64,000 nt of DNA from CAWJMN01 sp963844055 (GTDB lineage: Bacteria > Planctomycetota > Planctomycetia > Pirellulales > Pirellulaceae), in assembly GCA_963844055.1 (NCBI GenBank), contig CAWJMN010000001.1:2604001-2668000 (forward strand), read 5' to 3'. Below, in pieces: positions 1 to 8,678 of the stretch. Every line of letters begins with the position of its first letter. Positions within the stretch are counted from its first letter, which is position 1. The translations under genes and the position numbers were made by a program. The notes under the pieces are model-generated. The model did no database searches. It saw only the letters and a list, made by a program, of their open reading frames with translations, and had not been told where the DNA came from.

Positions 1-1181
1 AGCCGCTGCTAACCCGCGATGATGGCAAACCGCTCCCCTTTGCAAAGCCACGGATCGTCTCTAGCCCAACCGATAACCTGCTCGCTTCGCCATGGAAGTT
101 TAGACAGTATGGCCAAAGCGGCCTGTGGGCCAGTGAACTATTTCCCAACGTGGCAAAGTGCGCCGATGATCTTTGTATGATCAACTCGATGCATGGTTCC
201 AATTCCCGTCACGGGGGAGCGCTGCTGGAATTGCATACAGGAAGCGACACTTTCGTACGTCCGAGTATGGGGTCGTGGGTCACGTACGGCTTAGGAACCG
301 AGAACCAAGATTTGCCGGGGTTTGTTACTGTTTGCCCATCATTAAGCCACGGTGGCGCCAACAATTGGAGCAGCGCCTTTCTGCCTGCTGCCTACCAAGG
401 AACGCCACTCGGATCGGCAAACATCCCATCGGACCAGGTAACGATTCCTTTTATTAGTGGTGCAACTCCACGCGACATTCAGCGGCAAGAGCTAGATCTG
501 CTTTCCCAAATGAATCGCGAGCGCTTGGCGGAAGCGGGCCCAGACCTGGGATTAGAAGGACGGATTGAATCGTTTGAGCTGGCCTTCAGAATGCAGGCTG
601 CTGCACCAGAACTTCACGACCTCAGTGGTGAGACGGCCGAAACACTAGCGCTATATGGCCTGGACAATGCGACGACCAAGAACTTTGGACGACAATGCTT
701 GATGGCACGGCGATTTGCCGAGCGAGGCGTGCGGTTCATCCAGGTTTCTCACAGCTATAAATGGGACCAGCATGGCGAGCTGAAAAAGGATCACACCCGC
801 AATGCAGTCGAGGTAGATGTTCCTATTGCGGGCCTGCTGCAAGACCTCAAACGCCGTGGACTACTCGAAGATACGCTTGTTCTATGGGGAGGGGAGTTTG
901 GACGGACCCCAGCAGGCCAAGGACGCGACGGAAGAGACCACCATCCACACGCCTTTTCCATGTGGATGGCAGGGGGCGGTGTCAAAGGGGGTATGGTCTA
1001 CGGAAAGTCGGATGACTACGGCTATTACGCCGTTGAAAACAAGGTCCACTTTCATGATCTGCATGCAACGATGCTGCACCTGCTTGGACTTGATCATACC
1101 CGCCTTACCTACCGCTACGCAGGTCGCGATTTCCGCCTTACCGACATCAAGGGTGAAGTAGTCAAAGAGATCATCGCCTAG
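1..1181 (+). CDS. DUF1501 family protein, 5' end outside the window
   Basis: The reading frame is open from the first bases of the window, so the start lies upstream; the GTG at 150 is internal because residues before it (for example GQSGLWASELFPN) already belong to the family. DUF1501 proteins are exported planctomycete proteins distantly related to the alkaline phosphatase/sulfatase fold; their substrate is unknown. Visible family motifs are INSMHGSNSRHGGA, RRFAERGVRFIQV, LWGGEFGRTP, a GRDHHP metal-ligand-like motif, and the C-terminal block HDLHATMLHLLGLDH followed by YAGRDFRLTD. The hydrolase gene follows 72 bases downstream on the same strand. Such genes usually follow a DUF1549/DUF1553 partner, which would lie just outside the window. 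Family assignment is secure; function is not. Confidence 0.9.
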   Translation, partial: PLLTRDDGKPLPFAKPRIVSSPTDNLLASPWKFRQYGQSGLWASELFPNVAKCADDLCMINSMHGSNSRHGGALLELHTGSDTFVRPSMGSWVTYGLGTENQDLPGFVTVCPSLSHGGANNWSSAFLPAAYQGTPLGSANIPSDQVTIPFISGATPRDIQRQELDLLSQMNRERLAEAGPDLGLEGRIESFELAFRMQAAAPELHDLSGETAETLALYGLDNATTKNFGRQCLMARRFAERGVRFIQVSHSYKWDQHGELKKDHTRNAVEVDVPIAGLLQDLKRRGLLEDTLVLWGGEFGRTPAGQGRDGRDHHPHAFSMWMAGGGVKGGMVYGKSDDYGYYAVENKVHFHDLHATMLHLLGLDHTRLTYRYAGRDFRLTDIKGEVVKEIIA

Positions 1182-1253
1182 TAGTTGATCCTGCTCCCTC
1201 GCTAGATTAGCTTTCATTCAAAATGTAGGCGTTTCCTTTCGCCCGGGGCTATC

Positions 1254-2335
1254 ATGCGTGTTTTCACTGCGTCACTGTTGTTGCCTTTCACGCTGCTGGC
1301 CGCTGCCGCTGCAGGGGACGTTCCCTGGTTATCCGAAGTGCAACGTCCGCCAGTAACCTCTGTACAGCCAGTAAGGCCGCTGGCACCGTTGTTGATTTCT
1401 GCCGACTTTCAACAGGCGGATGCATTGGATCGCTGGAAATCCAAACGTGCCGAACTGCGAAAGGCTTGGTTGGAAGTTCTAGGGCCCATGCCCGAGCGCC
1501 CCAAGTCGAACGCGTTTGAAGTTTTGAGGACGGACGAACTTGACGGCCTGACGCGAAAGCTCATCCGCTATGAAAACGAGCCGGGGCAAAAGATGGAAGC
1601 GTACCTGCTTCAACCAACGGCCACTGTAGCGCAGCCACGCGCCGGACTTGTGGCCCTGCATCAGACCTCTACCGAAACCATTGATGAGATCGCGGGGGTG
1701 AAGGGTCCAGCTTCGCAGCATTTGGGGCTGAATCTTGCAAAGCGAGGATTTGTTGTCATCTGTCCGCGCAATTTTCTATGGCACGAGGTAAAGGACTATC
1801 AGGAAGCGGTAAAACAGTTTCAAACCCGGCATCCCCAGACACTGGGCATGCACAAAATGCTCTACGATGCGCAGCGGGCGGTAGATATTCTCGCAACTGT
1901 TCCAGGCGTTGACCCCAATAAACTGGGGACAGTTGGACATTCATTGGGCGCGAAGGAAGTGCTCTACCTCATGGCATTTGATGAGCGGATTCGCGCCGGA
2001 GTTTTCAGCGAAGGCGGTATCGCTTTCGATTCCACTAACTGGGATGCCCCTTGGTATCTTGGCCCAAACCTCCGAAAGGAGACGTTTGCCCGAAACCATC
2101 ATGAACTATTGGCCCTAATTGCTCCCCGGCCGATTCTTGTGCTGGGGGGAGAGAGCGGCGCGGCGCAGCTGATGGAGATCGAAGCTGGCCTTACATCGCC
2201 GCCGCACTTCCCATTTATGAACTGTACGGTAAACCCGCGCGGATTGGGCTGCTGAATCATCGTCAGGGACACACGATCCCAGACGATGCCTTTCAAAAGC
2301 TGGAGGCTTGGCTTTCGGTCTATCTCGACAAATAG
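1254..2335 (+). pseudogene. exported dienelactone hydrolase-type alpha/beta hydrolase, frameshifted
   Basis: The protein opens with a signal peptide (MRVFTASLLLPFTLLAAAAA) and carries the nucleophile elbow GHSLGAKE, with Ser230 at codon 1941, so it resembles planctomycete dienelactone-hydrolase-like or acetyl-xylan-esterase-like exported enzymes. The starting frame stops at 2255 with a nonsense tail. In the -1 frame, from about 2168 to the TAG at 2333-2335, the expected C-terminus is present: ADGDRSWPYIAAALPIYELY, then LLNHRQGHTIPDD and a final amphipathic helix. The acid Asp (codon 2171) and the catalytic His (codon 2270) are therefore only in the shifted frame. The switch falls in a GGCGCGGCGCAG stretch at 2157-2168. 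Either the gene is broken or the sequence has an indel error there. Substrate is not predictable. Confidence 0.8.
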
Positions 2336-2389
2336 TGCGTTAGCGAAATCACTACCGCACTGATTGCCTTGAACCTTGACTCTTGGCAA

Positions 2390-3844
2390 TTAGCCAATCA
2401 GTTCTGGGATTGGTTTGCCGTGGTCAACTACCGCCGTTGGACGACCATTAAAATCCTTGATGAGCGTATTGGCCGCATCAATACCTAAATGATGGTAGAT
2501 CGTCGCCAGGAAGTCACCTGCGTTGCAGATCCGTTCGATCGGATCTTCACCCCGTTTGTCCGTGGCACCAATAACACGTCCCGTTTGGATGCCACCGCCG
2601 GCCCAAATATTAGAAAACGCCCGAGGCCAATGGTCACGACCGGGCTGGATCGTTCCTGCCGGTGCGCTGGCGTTCCCTTCGCCCGTACTTGGCGAATATT
2701 CAATCTTCGGAGTACGGCCGAACTCACCCGTTACCACAACGAGCACGCGTTTATCGAGGCCGCGCTCGTAGATGTCTTCAATGAGCGCAGAAACCGCCTG
2801 GTCATAAGCTTGGGCACGGAATCGCATCGCATTGAACACATGGTGGTTCACCGCATGGTCATCCCAGTTGCCAACTCGGCCGCACAAAGGGCCGCTTAGA
2901 CTGGTTGTCATCACTTCGACCCCTGCCTCAACCAGGCGACGGGCCATCAATAGCTGTTGGCCCCACGAGTTGCGTCCATAACGGTCACGCGTGCGATCGT
3001 CTTCCTTCGTAAGGTCGAAGGCAATACGTGTCTTGGGGTTGGTCAGCAGCGTCATCGCCTGCGTTTCAAATTGATCAAGCGCGCCAAGTTCGCCTTGACG
3101 GTCAAACGCTCGCTCAAGCGTGTCGAGGTTTTGACGAAGCGAGGAGCGTCGATCGAGTCGCTTGATTTCTCCTTGGTCGGAAAGCCCGATGTTGGGAACC
3201 GAGAACGTTGGCGAGCTTGGATCGCCATTGACGGTAAACGGCGAATAGGCGTCACCCAGGTAGGCGGGCCCATTGTATTCCAGGGGAGGATTGATTCCCG
3301 CATACAGCGGCAAAGGGTTCGTCCGAGGACCACCTTGCGAACGGAGGTAGTTCGTCACGGTCATCCAGTCGGGGAACTTGGGCTTTGGCTTGTCACGGGT
3401 GTCAGGATCACCAGACAGCATCTGCATCGAACCGGCAGGGTGCCCACCGGCCGTCTGACGCATGGACCGTAGCACGGTAAACTTGTCAGCAATCTTGGCC
3501 TGCATCGGCAGCAGTTCGCTGAACTGAAGTCCGGGGACTTTGGTCGGGATCGTAGCAAATGGGCCACGATATTCACTGGTGGCATCTGGCTTGGGATCGT
3601 ACGTGTCAATGTGCGAACAGCCGCCTGGCTTCCACACCATGATGACAGCGGTCTTTTCGCGAGCTGGTTTAGAGGTTTCCTCCGCACCACGAGCGACGGC
3701 TGCTTGTAGGCGCAAGAGGCCCGGTAGGCTTAGGCTTGCAAACCCAGCCAAGCCCATGCGCAAGAACCCGCGACGGCCGGCCGCACCAAAGTTGGAAGGT
3801 CCCGGGCATGGAACTACGGACGATGCATGAAAAGGATCGCTCAT
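2390..3844 (-). CDS. DUF1501 family protein, Tat-exported
   Basis: This 484-residue protein has a twin-arginine type N-terminus (GRRGFLRMG with Arg24-Arg25, then a hydrophobic stretch ending near residue 50) and the DUF1501 core: VIMVWKPGGCSHIDTYDPK, AGGHPAGSMQMLSG, RRLVEAGVEVMT, VVVTGEFGRTPKI, GRDHWPRAFSNIWAGGG and the closing DFLATIYHHLGID. The TFDPK-like and GEFGRTP/GRDHWP motifs are the usual family landmarks. Its start overlaps the stop of the upstream PPC-domain gene by 4 bases (ATGA), implying translational coupling. It is the last gene of a three-gene cassette with the DUF1549/DUF1553 and PPC genes. The biochemical role of the family is unknown; export and membrane or periplasmic location are inferred from the signal. 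Confidence 0.92.
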   Translation of the reverse strand: MSDPFHASSVVPCPGPSNFGAAGRRGFLRMGLAGFASLSLPGLLRLQAAVARGAEETSKPAREKTAVIMVWKPGGCSHIDTYDPKPDATSEYRGPFATIPTKVPGLQFSELLPMQAKIADKFTVLRSMRQTAGGHPAGSMQMLSGDPDTRDKPKPKFPDWMTVTNYLRSQGGPRTNPLPLYAGINPPLEYNGPAYLGDAYSPFTVNGDPSSPTFSVPNIGLSDQGEIKRLDRRSSLRQNLDTLERAFDRQGELGALDQFETQAMTLLTNPKTRIAFDLTKEDDRTRDRYGRNSWGQQLLMARRLVEAGVEVMTTSLSGPLCGRVGNWDDHAVNHHVFNAMRFRAQAYDQAVSALIEDIYERGLDKRVLVVVTGEFGRTPKIEYSPSTGEGNASAPAGTIQPGRDHWPRAFSNIWAGGGIQTGRVIGATDKRGEDPIERICNAGDFLATIYHHLGIDAANTLIKDFNGRPTAVVDHGKPIPELIG

Positions 3845-6141
3845 TTTGCCTCCGCTGGCTTAACACGAATCGCGATGGGTTCGGACAATATAATTTCAAC
3901 CGTGTCTCTTGGGGCAGCTTGATCGGTAGCCGCCTTGAGTTTCGCTGCCGCAGCGACCACTGCTGCATCGGCTGCTTGTTTTTTGACCGTGGCATCAGCG
4001 ACGGCCTTGTCAGCTTCTGCCTTCTTTTCCACAGGTGTCGTGGCGGCAACTTCCGTAAGCCGTTTCAGTTCGGCTGCAACGGCGTCCGCTTCATCCTTAC
4101 TCTTCTTCTGAGCAGCCTCCGCATCGAGTACGGCTTCTGGATTAAATCGGTATTTGGCCACCGCACTCCCATAAAAAGAGATCAGGTATTCACCAGGCGG
4201 TGTCTTGAGGGTTGCCAGATCGAGCACCGCTTCCGACTTATCTGCCGTCAGGGAAACATCAAACCGAGGCGTTTGCTCAAACCCTTCGCCAGAAACCTTC
4301 AATTGCAAGGTTGCACCAGAAAATTCGCAGCGACGCGTATGGGCCAGAGGAATCGTCAGTTTGGAGCCTGCCGCAACCTCCCACACCTTCTTCTCTTGCG
4401 CCTTGATCGTGATAGGGGCCAGCTCGGATCGTGTTACCGAAACAGGTAGGCCCGTGACAAGCCGTGGGCTAGGGATTTCACCCCAGGCATCGACAATCGG
4501 CCAAGCCATGGCCGCCATCTGGCAAGGACGAGTCACTACAGTTCCGTTAAGATCGGACTTTCCATAGAAAGTGGCATTCTTCAAGCTAGGCGGGGCATTT
4601 TCATCGGCCGTGACCAGCATGATCCCACGAGACTTTCCAGCGGGAATCTTCAGCCCCTGAGCGGTTACACCTTCCGGCAAACCTTCCATCACCAGTTCAA
4701 TGTCACCATTGAACCCATCGCGTCGAAGGGCAACCACTTCCAGTGCGGTGGTGATGCCACCACGAAGTGCAAGTGGCTTTGAAAGTGCATTGCGGTCACC
4801 ATTCCGGAGTTCCATATGCAACCCCCATGCAACCAATGCAAAGTCAGGCTCTGCCTTGCGAATGACCATCCGGTAAATGTTGCGAGCATCGTTGCGAGTG
4901 CCACCAAACAGGTCGGTCAGTTGCAGACGATAAAGCCCATCCTCTTTGATCTCTAGCTTGCCAAGGATGTCGGCCGAGCCGCCATCGTAGGGAGGGCCAT
5001 CGTACGCATAACCGTTGCTGGAGGGCTTCATGGGGCTAGGAATGTCGCTGAACTCGGCAACGTCGGTCAGCTTTTGCTCAGCACCTTGGCCGGTCACCAG
5101 TTGCAAGAGTACGGCCGGATCGGTTGGGCGTCCAAGGCGTTCCGAGGCAACCTCGATCCACCACACTTCTCCCTTTTTGGCCGAGAACTCAAAAGTATCT
5201 ACATCCGCTGCTGGAAAGAAGCTCCCTGCGATATCACAAGGGAGCGAGATCTTTTGCACCTGGGCCTGGTTATTGTTAGGCTCAATCTCGGAAAGTGCCG
5301 CATCTTGAGCAAGGCCCAGAGGTGGCCACGAGAAAGAGCTAACCGTTTTGGTTGAAGCAAATTGTGGCACCGGTGCATCAGCGGGCAGTTCTTGCAGGAA
5401 CAGACGGTAGTAGTAGGCAGGACCTCCCTTAAACGTCAGTTCATGCACCTTGATGACATGCTTGCCATCTTGCTGAGCCGTGAAGTCGAGCGTTCCGCCG
5501 CGACGTTCAACAACCAAGTCACGCCCGGCCGCATCGGCGATGATCAATACTGCATCCAGTTTCGAGTCGATGCCGCGCGAGGCGCAGTTCACAATATAGC
5601 GATGCCCTTTTTTTGCCTCAAACGCATAGTGATCAACCGACTTGACTGACATTACTGCATTGCAGACCGAGTTGACGCTCAGTTCCTTCGCTGTGGCCAG
5701 CGTGGTGTTCGGCGTTTGCTGAACTGCTTCGGGCAGATTGCCAACCGAAAAGATCCGTGAAGACGAAATGCCAAGGCGAGTCATCAAGCGAGTTTCGTAG
5801 AGCCCAGGTGGGCAGTCGGCGGCGATCTTTACGAGATACTTGTTTGCCTCGGGCTGGCCATTCGCCCCTATCTTGCGCGTGGCAGTGAGTCCTGGGTGCG
5901 AAAAGTACAGTTCGCCCGCCCCCTCAATGTTCTCGCCCGAAATTAGAATCTCCAGCTCCGTACCAACCGTGCCCCCCATCGGCATCGTGGTTAGCAAGCG
6001 AGGGAGTGGTAGGCACACACTTTGGGCCAGTGCCGGCGCGGCCAAGCACAACCCAAAAACACATGCCAGCGCGACATGCAACCACTTCGTTGCCGTCCTG
6101 CCGAGTTGACCAAGTTGCCGTGAAAGTGGATATGTCATCAT
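3841..6141 (-). CDS. PPC-domain exported protein
   Basis: A 766-residue protein with an N-terminal signal peptide (hydrophobic core about residues 22-38, ending APALAQ). Two regions resemble bacterial pre-peptidase C-terminal (PPC) domains: about residues 150-250, with VDHYAFEAKKGHRYIVNC and HVIKVHELTF, and about residues 285-430, with EIEPNNNQAQ, DVDTFEFSAKKGEVWWIEV and YRLQLTDLFGG. The remainder is predicted beta-rich adhesion-like modules. The last 80 residues are rich in Ala, Lys and Glu (KKAEADKAVADATVKKQAA), giving a probable coiled coil. It is 38 bases downstream of the DUF1549 gene and overlaps the DUF1501 gene by 4 bases, so the three are very likely one operon. No catalytic domain is visible; a binding or scaffold role is inferred only. 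Confidence 0.85.
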   Translation of the reverse strand: MMTYPLSRQLGQLGRTATKWLHVALACVFGLCLAAPALAQSVCLPLPRLLTTMPMGGTVGTELEILISGENIEGAGELYFSHPGLTATRKIGANGQPEANKYLVKIAADCPPGLYETRLMTRLGISSSRIFSVGNLPEAVQQTPNTTLATAKELSVNSVCNAVMSVKSVDHYAFEAKKGHRYIVNCASRGIDSKLDAVLIIADAAGRDLVVERRGGTLDFTAQQDGKHVIKVHELTFKGGPAYYYRLFLQELPADAPVPQFASTKTVSSFSWPPLGLAQDAALSEIEPNNNQAQVQKISLPCDIAGSFFPAADVDTFEFSAKKGEVWWIEVASERLGRPTDPAVLLQLVTGQGAEQKLTDVAEFSDIPSPMKPSSNGYAYDGPPYDGGSADILGKLEIKEDGLYRLQLTDLFGGTRNDARNIYRMVIRKAEPDFALVAWGLHMELRNGDRNALSKPLALRGGITTALEVVALRRDGFNGDIELVMEGLPEGVTAQGLKIPAGKSRGIMLVTADENAPPSLKNATFYGKSDLNGTVVTRPCQMAAMAWPIVDAWGEIPSPRLVTGLPVSVTRSELAPITIKAQEKKVWEVAAGSKLTIPLAHTRRCEFSGATLQLKVSGEGFEQTPRFDVSLTADKSEAVLDLATLKTPPGEYLISFYGSAVAKYRFNPEAVLDAEAAQKKSKDEADAVAAELKRLTEVAATTPVEKKAEADKAVADATVKKQAADAAVVAAAAKLKAATDQAAPRDTVEIILSEPIAIRVKPAEAK

Positions 6142-6179
6142 TTACCCCGCGAACAAAAGCTGACGCATCGGCAAAGCGA

Positions 6180-8423
6180 TTAGTGATTGAACAAAAACTC
6201 TTTGGTATTGATCAGAGCCCAGATCAAGTCTTGGAAATTCTCTTGGCTGGCTCGTTGGGGATCGATTGGCTTGCCTGCTGCATCGAGGCGAGGCTCAGCA
6301 AGGTATTCCACCGCTACCTTCAATTCGTCAGCGCGAGGCTCACGTGCAAAGGCCGCGACGTATAACTCACGCACTTTTACCTCTGGCAGTTTTTCGGACT
6401 TGGCAAGCGTTCCTGCTCGTCCATTGGGATTCGCAAGCTTGGCTTTAATATCCCCGGCGTTCATCAAATGCAAGCTTTGAGCAAGGCTGGCAGACTGCAC
6501 CCGCTCGCACTCGCAAACGCTTTCATTTTCGGGACGGCCAAACACCTTCAAAAACGGCGAGGCATTGTTGTAGCTATTGTCAGGAAGGGCGATCGCCCTT
6601 GTTCCCGTTGGCAGGTTTGGGAAGTCCGTTCGAGAGCCAGCCAAATCATCAATCGCATCGAGCATTACCTCGGCCTGCAAGCGGCGGGGATAATAGCGCG
6701 AGTAGTTCTGCTGGTCGGCAACGTTGTGTTGATTAGGAACCGAGCTCAGTTGATATGCGCTAGAACGAGTGATCGTCCGCACCAGTTCCTTCAGGTCAAA
6801 ACCACTAGCAATAAAGTGTTTTTCCAGCGCCGCCAGCAGTTCGGGGTTGGTTGGCGGATTCGTATCGCGAATATCATCCTCGGGCTCAATCAAGCCCCGA
6901 CGAAAGAAGTGCTTCCAGTAGCGGTTAACAACTGCCTTCGCAAAGAAAGGGTTGGTCGGCGAGCTCATCCAGTCGGCCAGTTTCAGCCGTGGATCTTCAT
7001 CTGGAGAAATGGCCGGCATCGTATCACCCAGGGCGGCTGGCTTCAGCAGCAAACCTGTCTTCACGTTCGTAGCCCCTGCCACGCCTCGCTTGTGAAAAAT
7101 CATGTCTTCACCGCGGGTCGAGGTCGGCTTTCGTCCTACCTGAGTGAAGAAGGCTGAGAGGCTGTAGTAGTCATCTTGGCTCCAGCGTTCAAACGGATGA
7201 TGGTGACACTGGGCACATTGCATCCGCACGCCTAGGAAAAGCTGCGCTACGTCTTCCAGCTGTTGCTTCGGCTCTTTGACCCGCTTGTACCAAGCCACAG
7301 GAGGATTGGCGATCACGGTACCTGTCGCTGCCAAAAGCTCGCGGACCATTTGGTCGTACCGCTTGTTGGCCAGCAGGCTATCGCGAACCCAGGCGTAGAA
7401 GGCAAAGTTCGAAGTGATATCGCTTGCATCATCGCGACGATTCTTCAGCATTGCCGTCCATTTGTTGGCAAAGAAGTCAGCATATTCTGGACTGCGCAGT
7501 AGGGCATCAATGAATTGTTCCCGCTTGTCCGCATCCTGGCTGGCGTAGAAAGCCTTGGCTTCTTCTTCTGTAGGCAGACGACCAGCAATATCTAGCGACA
7601 CGCGGCGGAGGAACGTGGCATCATCGCAAACAGGGGAGGGGGGAATGCCGATCTCTTTCAGATTGGCGAATACGTGTTCATCAATAAAGTTCTTCGTTGG
7701 AGGGAGCGACTCCACGGGAGCCCCAAGCGGCACTGAAGCGTTAAAGACAGCTACCTTGCCCTGATAGCGAACCATCACGGCAACCTTGCCCGGGATGTCG
7801 AGAATCTTTACTAGCCCAGACTCCGACACCTCGGCCATCGCTTTGTCATTGGATTCATACAAGGCAATCCCCGTGATGTCACGCTGACTGCCATCTTCAT
7901 ACTTGGCAATCGCTTTGAGGGGCTGTTCGATATTCCGCTTGACCGAGGCACGGCTAGGCTGAACTTCAATCCCCACCAGCTTCGATGAAGTCTCACCGTC
8001 GTAAACCGCCCCTTGGGCAATCCAGTTGAGCAGGATCTTATAACCTTCGGACGTATCGCTCAGACGCATGCCACCGCCGTGCGGAACCTTGCCAGACGCC
8101 TTCAGCAGTAAAAGACTGTTCTTCGGGTCGCCAGGAAACAACCTCCGGCCGCGAGCTTCCTTGACGAGGTGCTCGTAATCTTCCTTCGGCTCAAACCCCA
8201 GCAGCGACAGCCGAAAACCATTCTGGCCGTTGCCCGCTTTTGCGTGGCAACCACCGGCATTACAGCCCGCTTTGGTGAGTACCGGCACTGCATCGTTGAC
8301 GAAGCTGACGGGCGTTTGCTTATCGTCCGCCAAGCAAGCACTGGCATAGAAAATCGCTACGACAGACGCAATAAGACATTGCGAGCCAAGTCGAACTACG
8401 AAGCGAGCATTGTAGAAGGCCAT
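6180..8423 (-). CDS. DUF1549/DUF1553 cytochrome-like exported protein
   Basis: A 747-residue protein with a signal peptide (residues about 10-32, ending SACLAD). It begins with a heme-like motif, CNAGGCHAKAGNGQNGFRL (Cys-x4-Cys-His rather than Cys-x2-Cys-His), then an Ig-like segment at about 150-230 (GIEVQPSRASVKRN), then DUF1549 from about residue 240 (FLRRVSLDIAGRLPTEEEA) with the conserved CAQCHHHPFERWSQDDYYS, and DUF1553 from about residue 485 (NPFFAKAVVNRYWKHFFRRG; ESVCECERVQSASLAQSLHL). This is the standard planctomycete architecture always found with DUF1501 partners. Whether heme is bound has not been shown for most members. It is the first gene of the cassette; the leader upstream holds an inverted repeat at 8454-8476. 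Confidence 0.92.
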   Translation of the reverse strand: MAFYNARFVVRLGSQCLIASVVAIFYASACLADDKQTPVSFVNDAVPVLTKAGCNAGGCHAKAGNGQNGFRLSLLGFEPKEDYEHLVKEARGRRLFPGDPKNSLLLLKASGKVPHGGGMRLSDTSEGYKILLNWIAQGAVYDGETSSKLVGIEVQPSRASVKRNIEQPLKAIAKYEDGSQRDITGIALYESNDKAMAEVSESGLVKILDIPGKVAVMVRYQGKVAVFNASVPLGAPVESLPPTKNFIDEHVFANLKEIGIPPSPVCDDATFLRRVSLDIAGRLPTEEEAKAFYASQDADKREQFIDALLRSPEYADFFANKWTAMLKNRRDDASDITSNFAFYAWVRDSLLANKRYDQMVRELLAATGTVIANPPVAWYKRVKEPKQQLEDVAQLFLGVRMQCAQCHHHPFERWSQDDYYSLSAFFTQVGRKPTSTRGEDMIFHKRGVAGATNVKTGLLLKPAALGDTMPAISPDEDPRLKLADWMSSPTNPFFAKAVVNRYWKHFFRRGLIEPEDDIRDTNPPTNPELLAALEKHFIASGFDLKELVRTITRSSAYQLSSVPNQHNVADQQNYSRYYPRRLQAEVMLDAIDDLAGSRTDFPNLPTGTRAIALPDNSYNNASPFLKVFGRPENESVCECERVQSASLAQSLHLMNAGDIKAKLANPNGRAGTLAKSEKLPEVKVRELYVAAFAREPRADELKVAVEYLAEPRLDAAGKPIDPQRASQENFQDLIWALINTKEFLFNH

Positions 8424-8453
8424 ATCGTTACCGCTTTAGGCCAGGAGGTGGGA

Positions 8454-8476
8454 TGTGACGCAGTTGGGCCGTCACA
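8454..8476. promoter_or_regulatory. inverted repeat upstream of the DUF1549 cassette
   Basis: TGTGACG at 8454-8460 and CGTCACA at 8470-8476 form a perfect 7-bp inverted repeat with a 9-base spacer, 31 bases upstream of the start of the DUF1549 gene. It could be an operator or a leader hairpin. The half-sites look like TGTGA/TCACA but the spacing does not fit a CRP/FNR site. Assignment is inference only. Confidence 0.3.
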
Positions 8477-8678
8477 CAATAAGTTAGGTGGGAATCCGAT
8501 CTCTCGGACTACTCTATCCTAGGGGGAGAGTATATCCGTTGTCAATCCTGACATGGCCGTTTCTCCCCTCATTGCACACTTACGGGCCGCTCAAATCACC
8601 TTAAGTAGTGGATCTTGGTATCGGTTGCGACGATTGTCAGTTTCAAACTCTCTGGCAACCGTTCCCGTACGTTTCCTC

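Noticed and set aside
8454..8476. CRP/FNR-type site (TGTGA...TCACA)
   Set aside because: The half-sites are 13 bases apart instead of 6, which does not fit the dimer.
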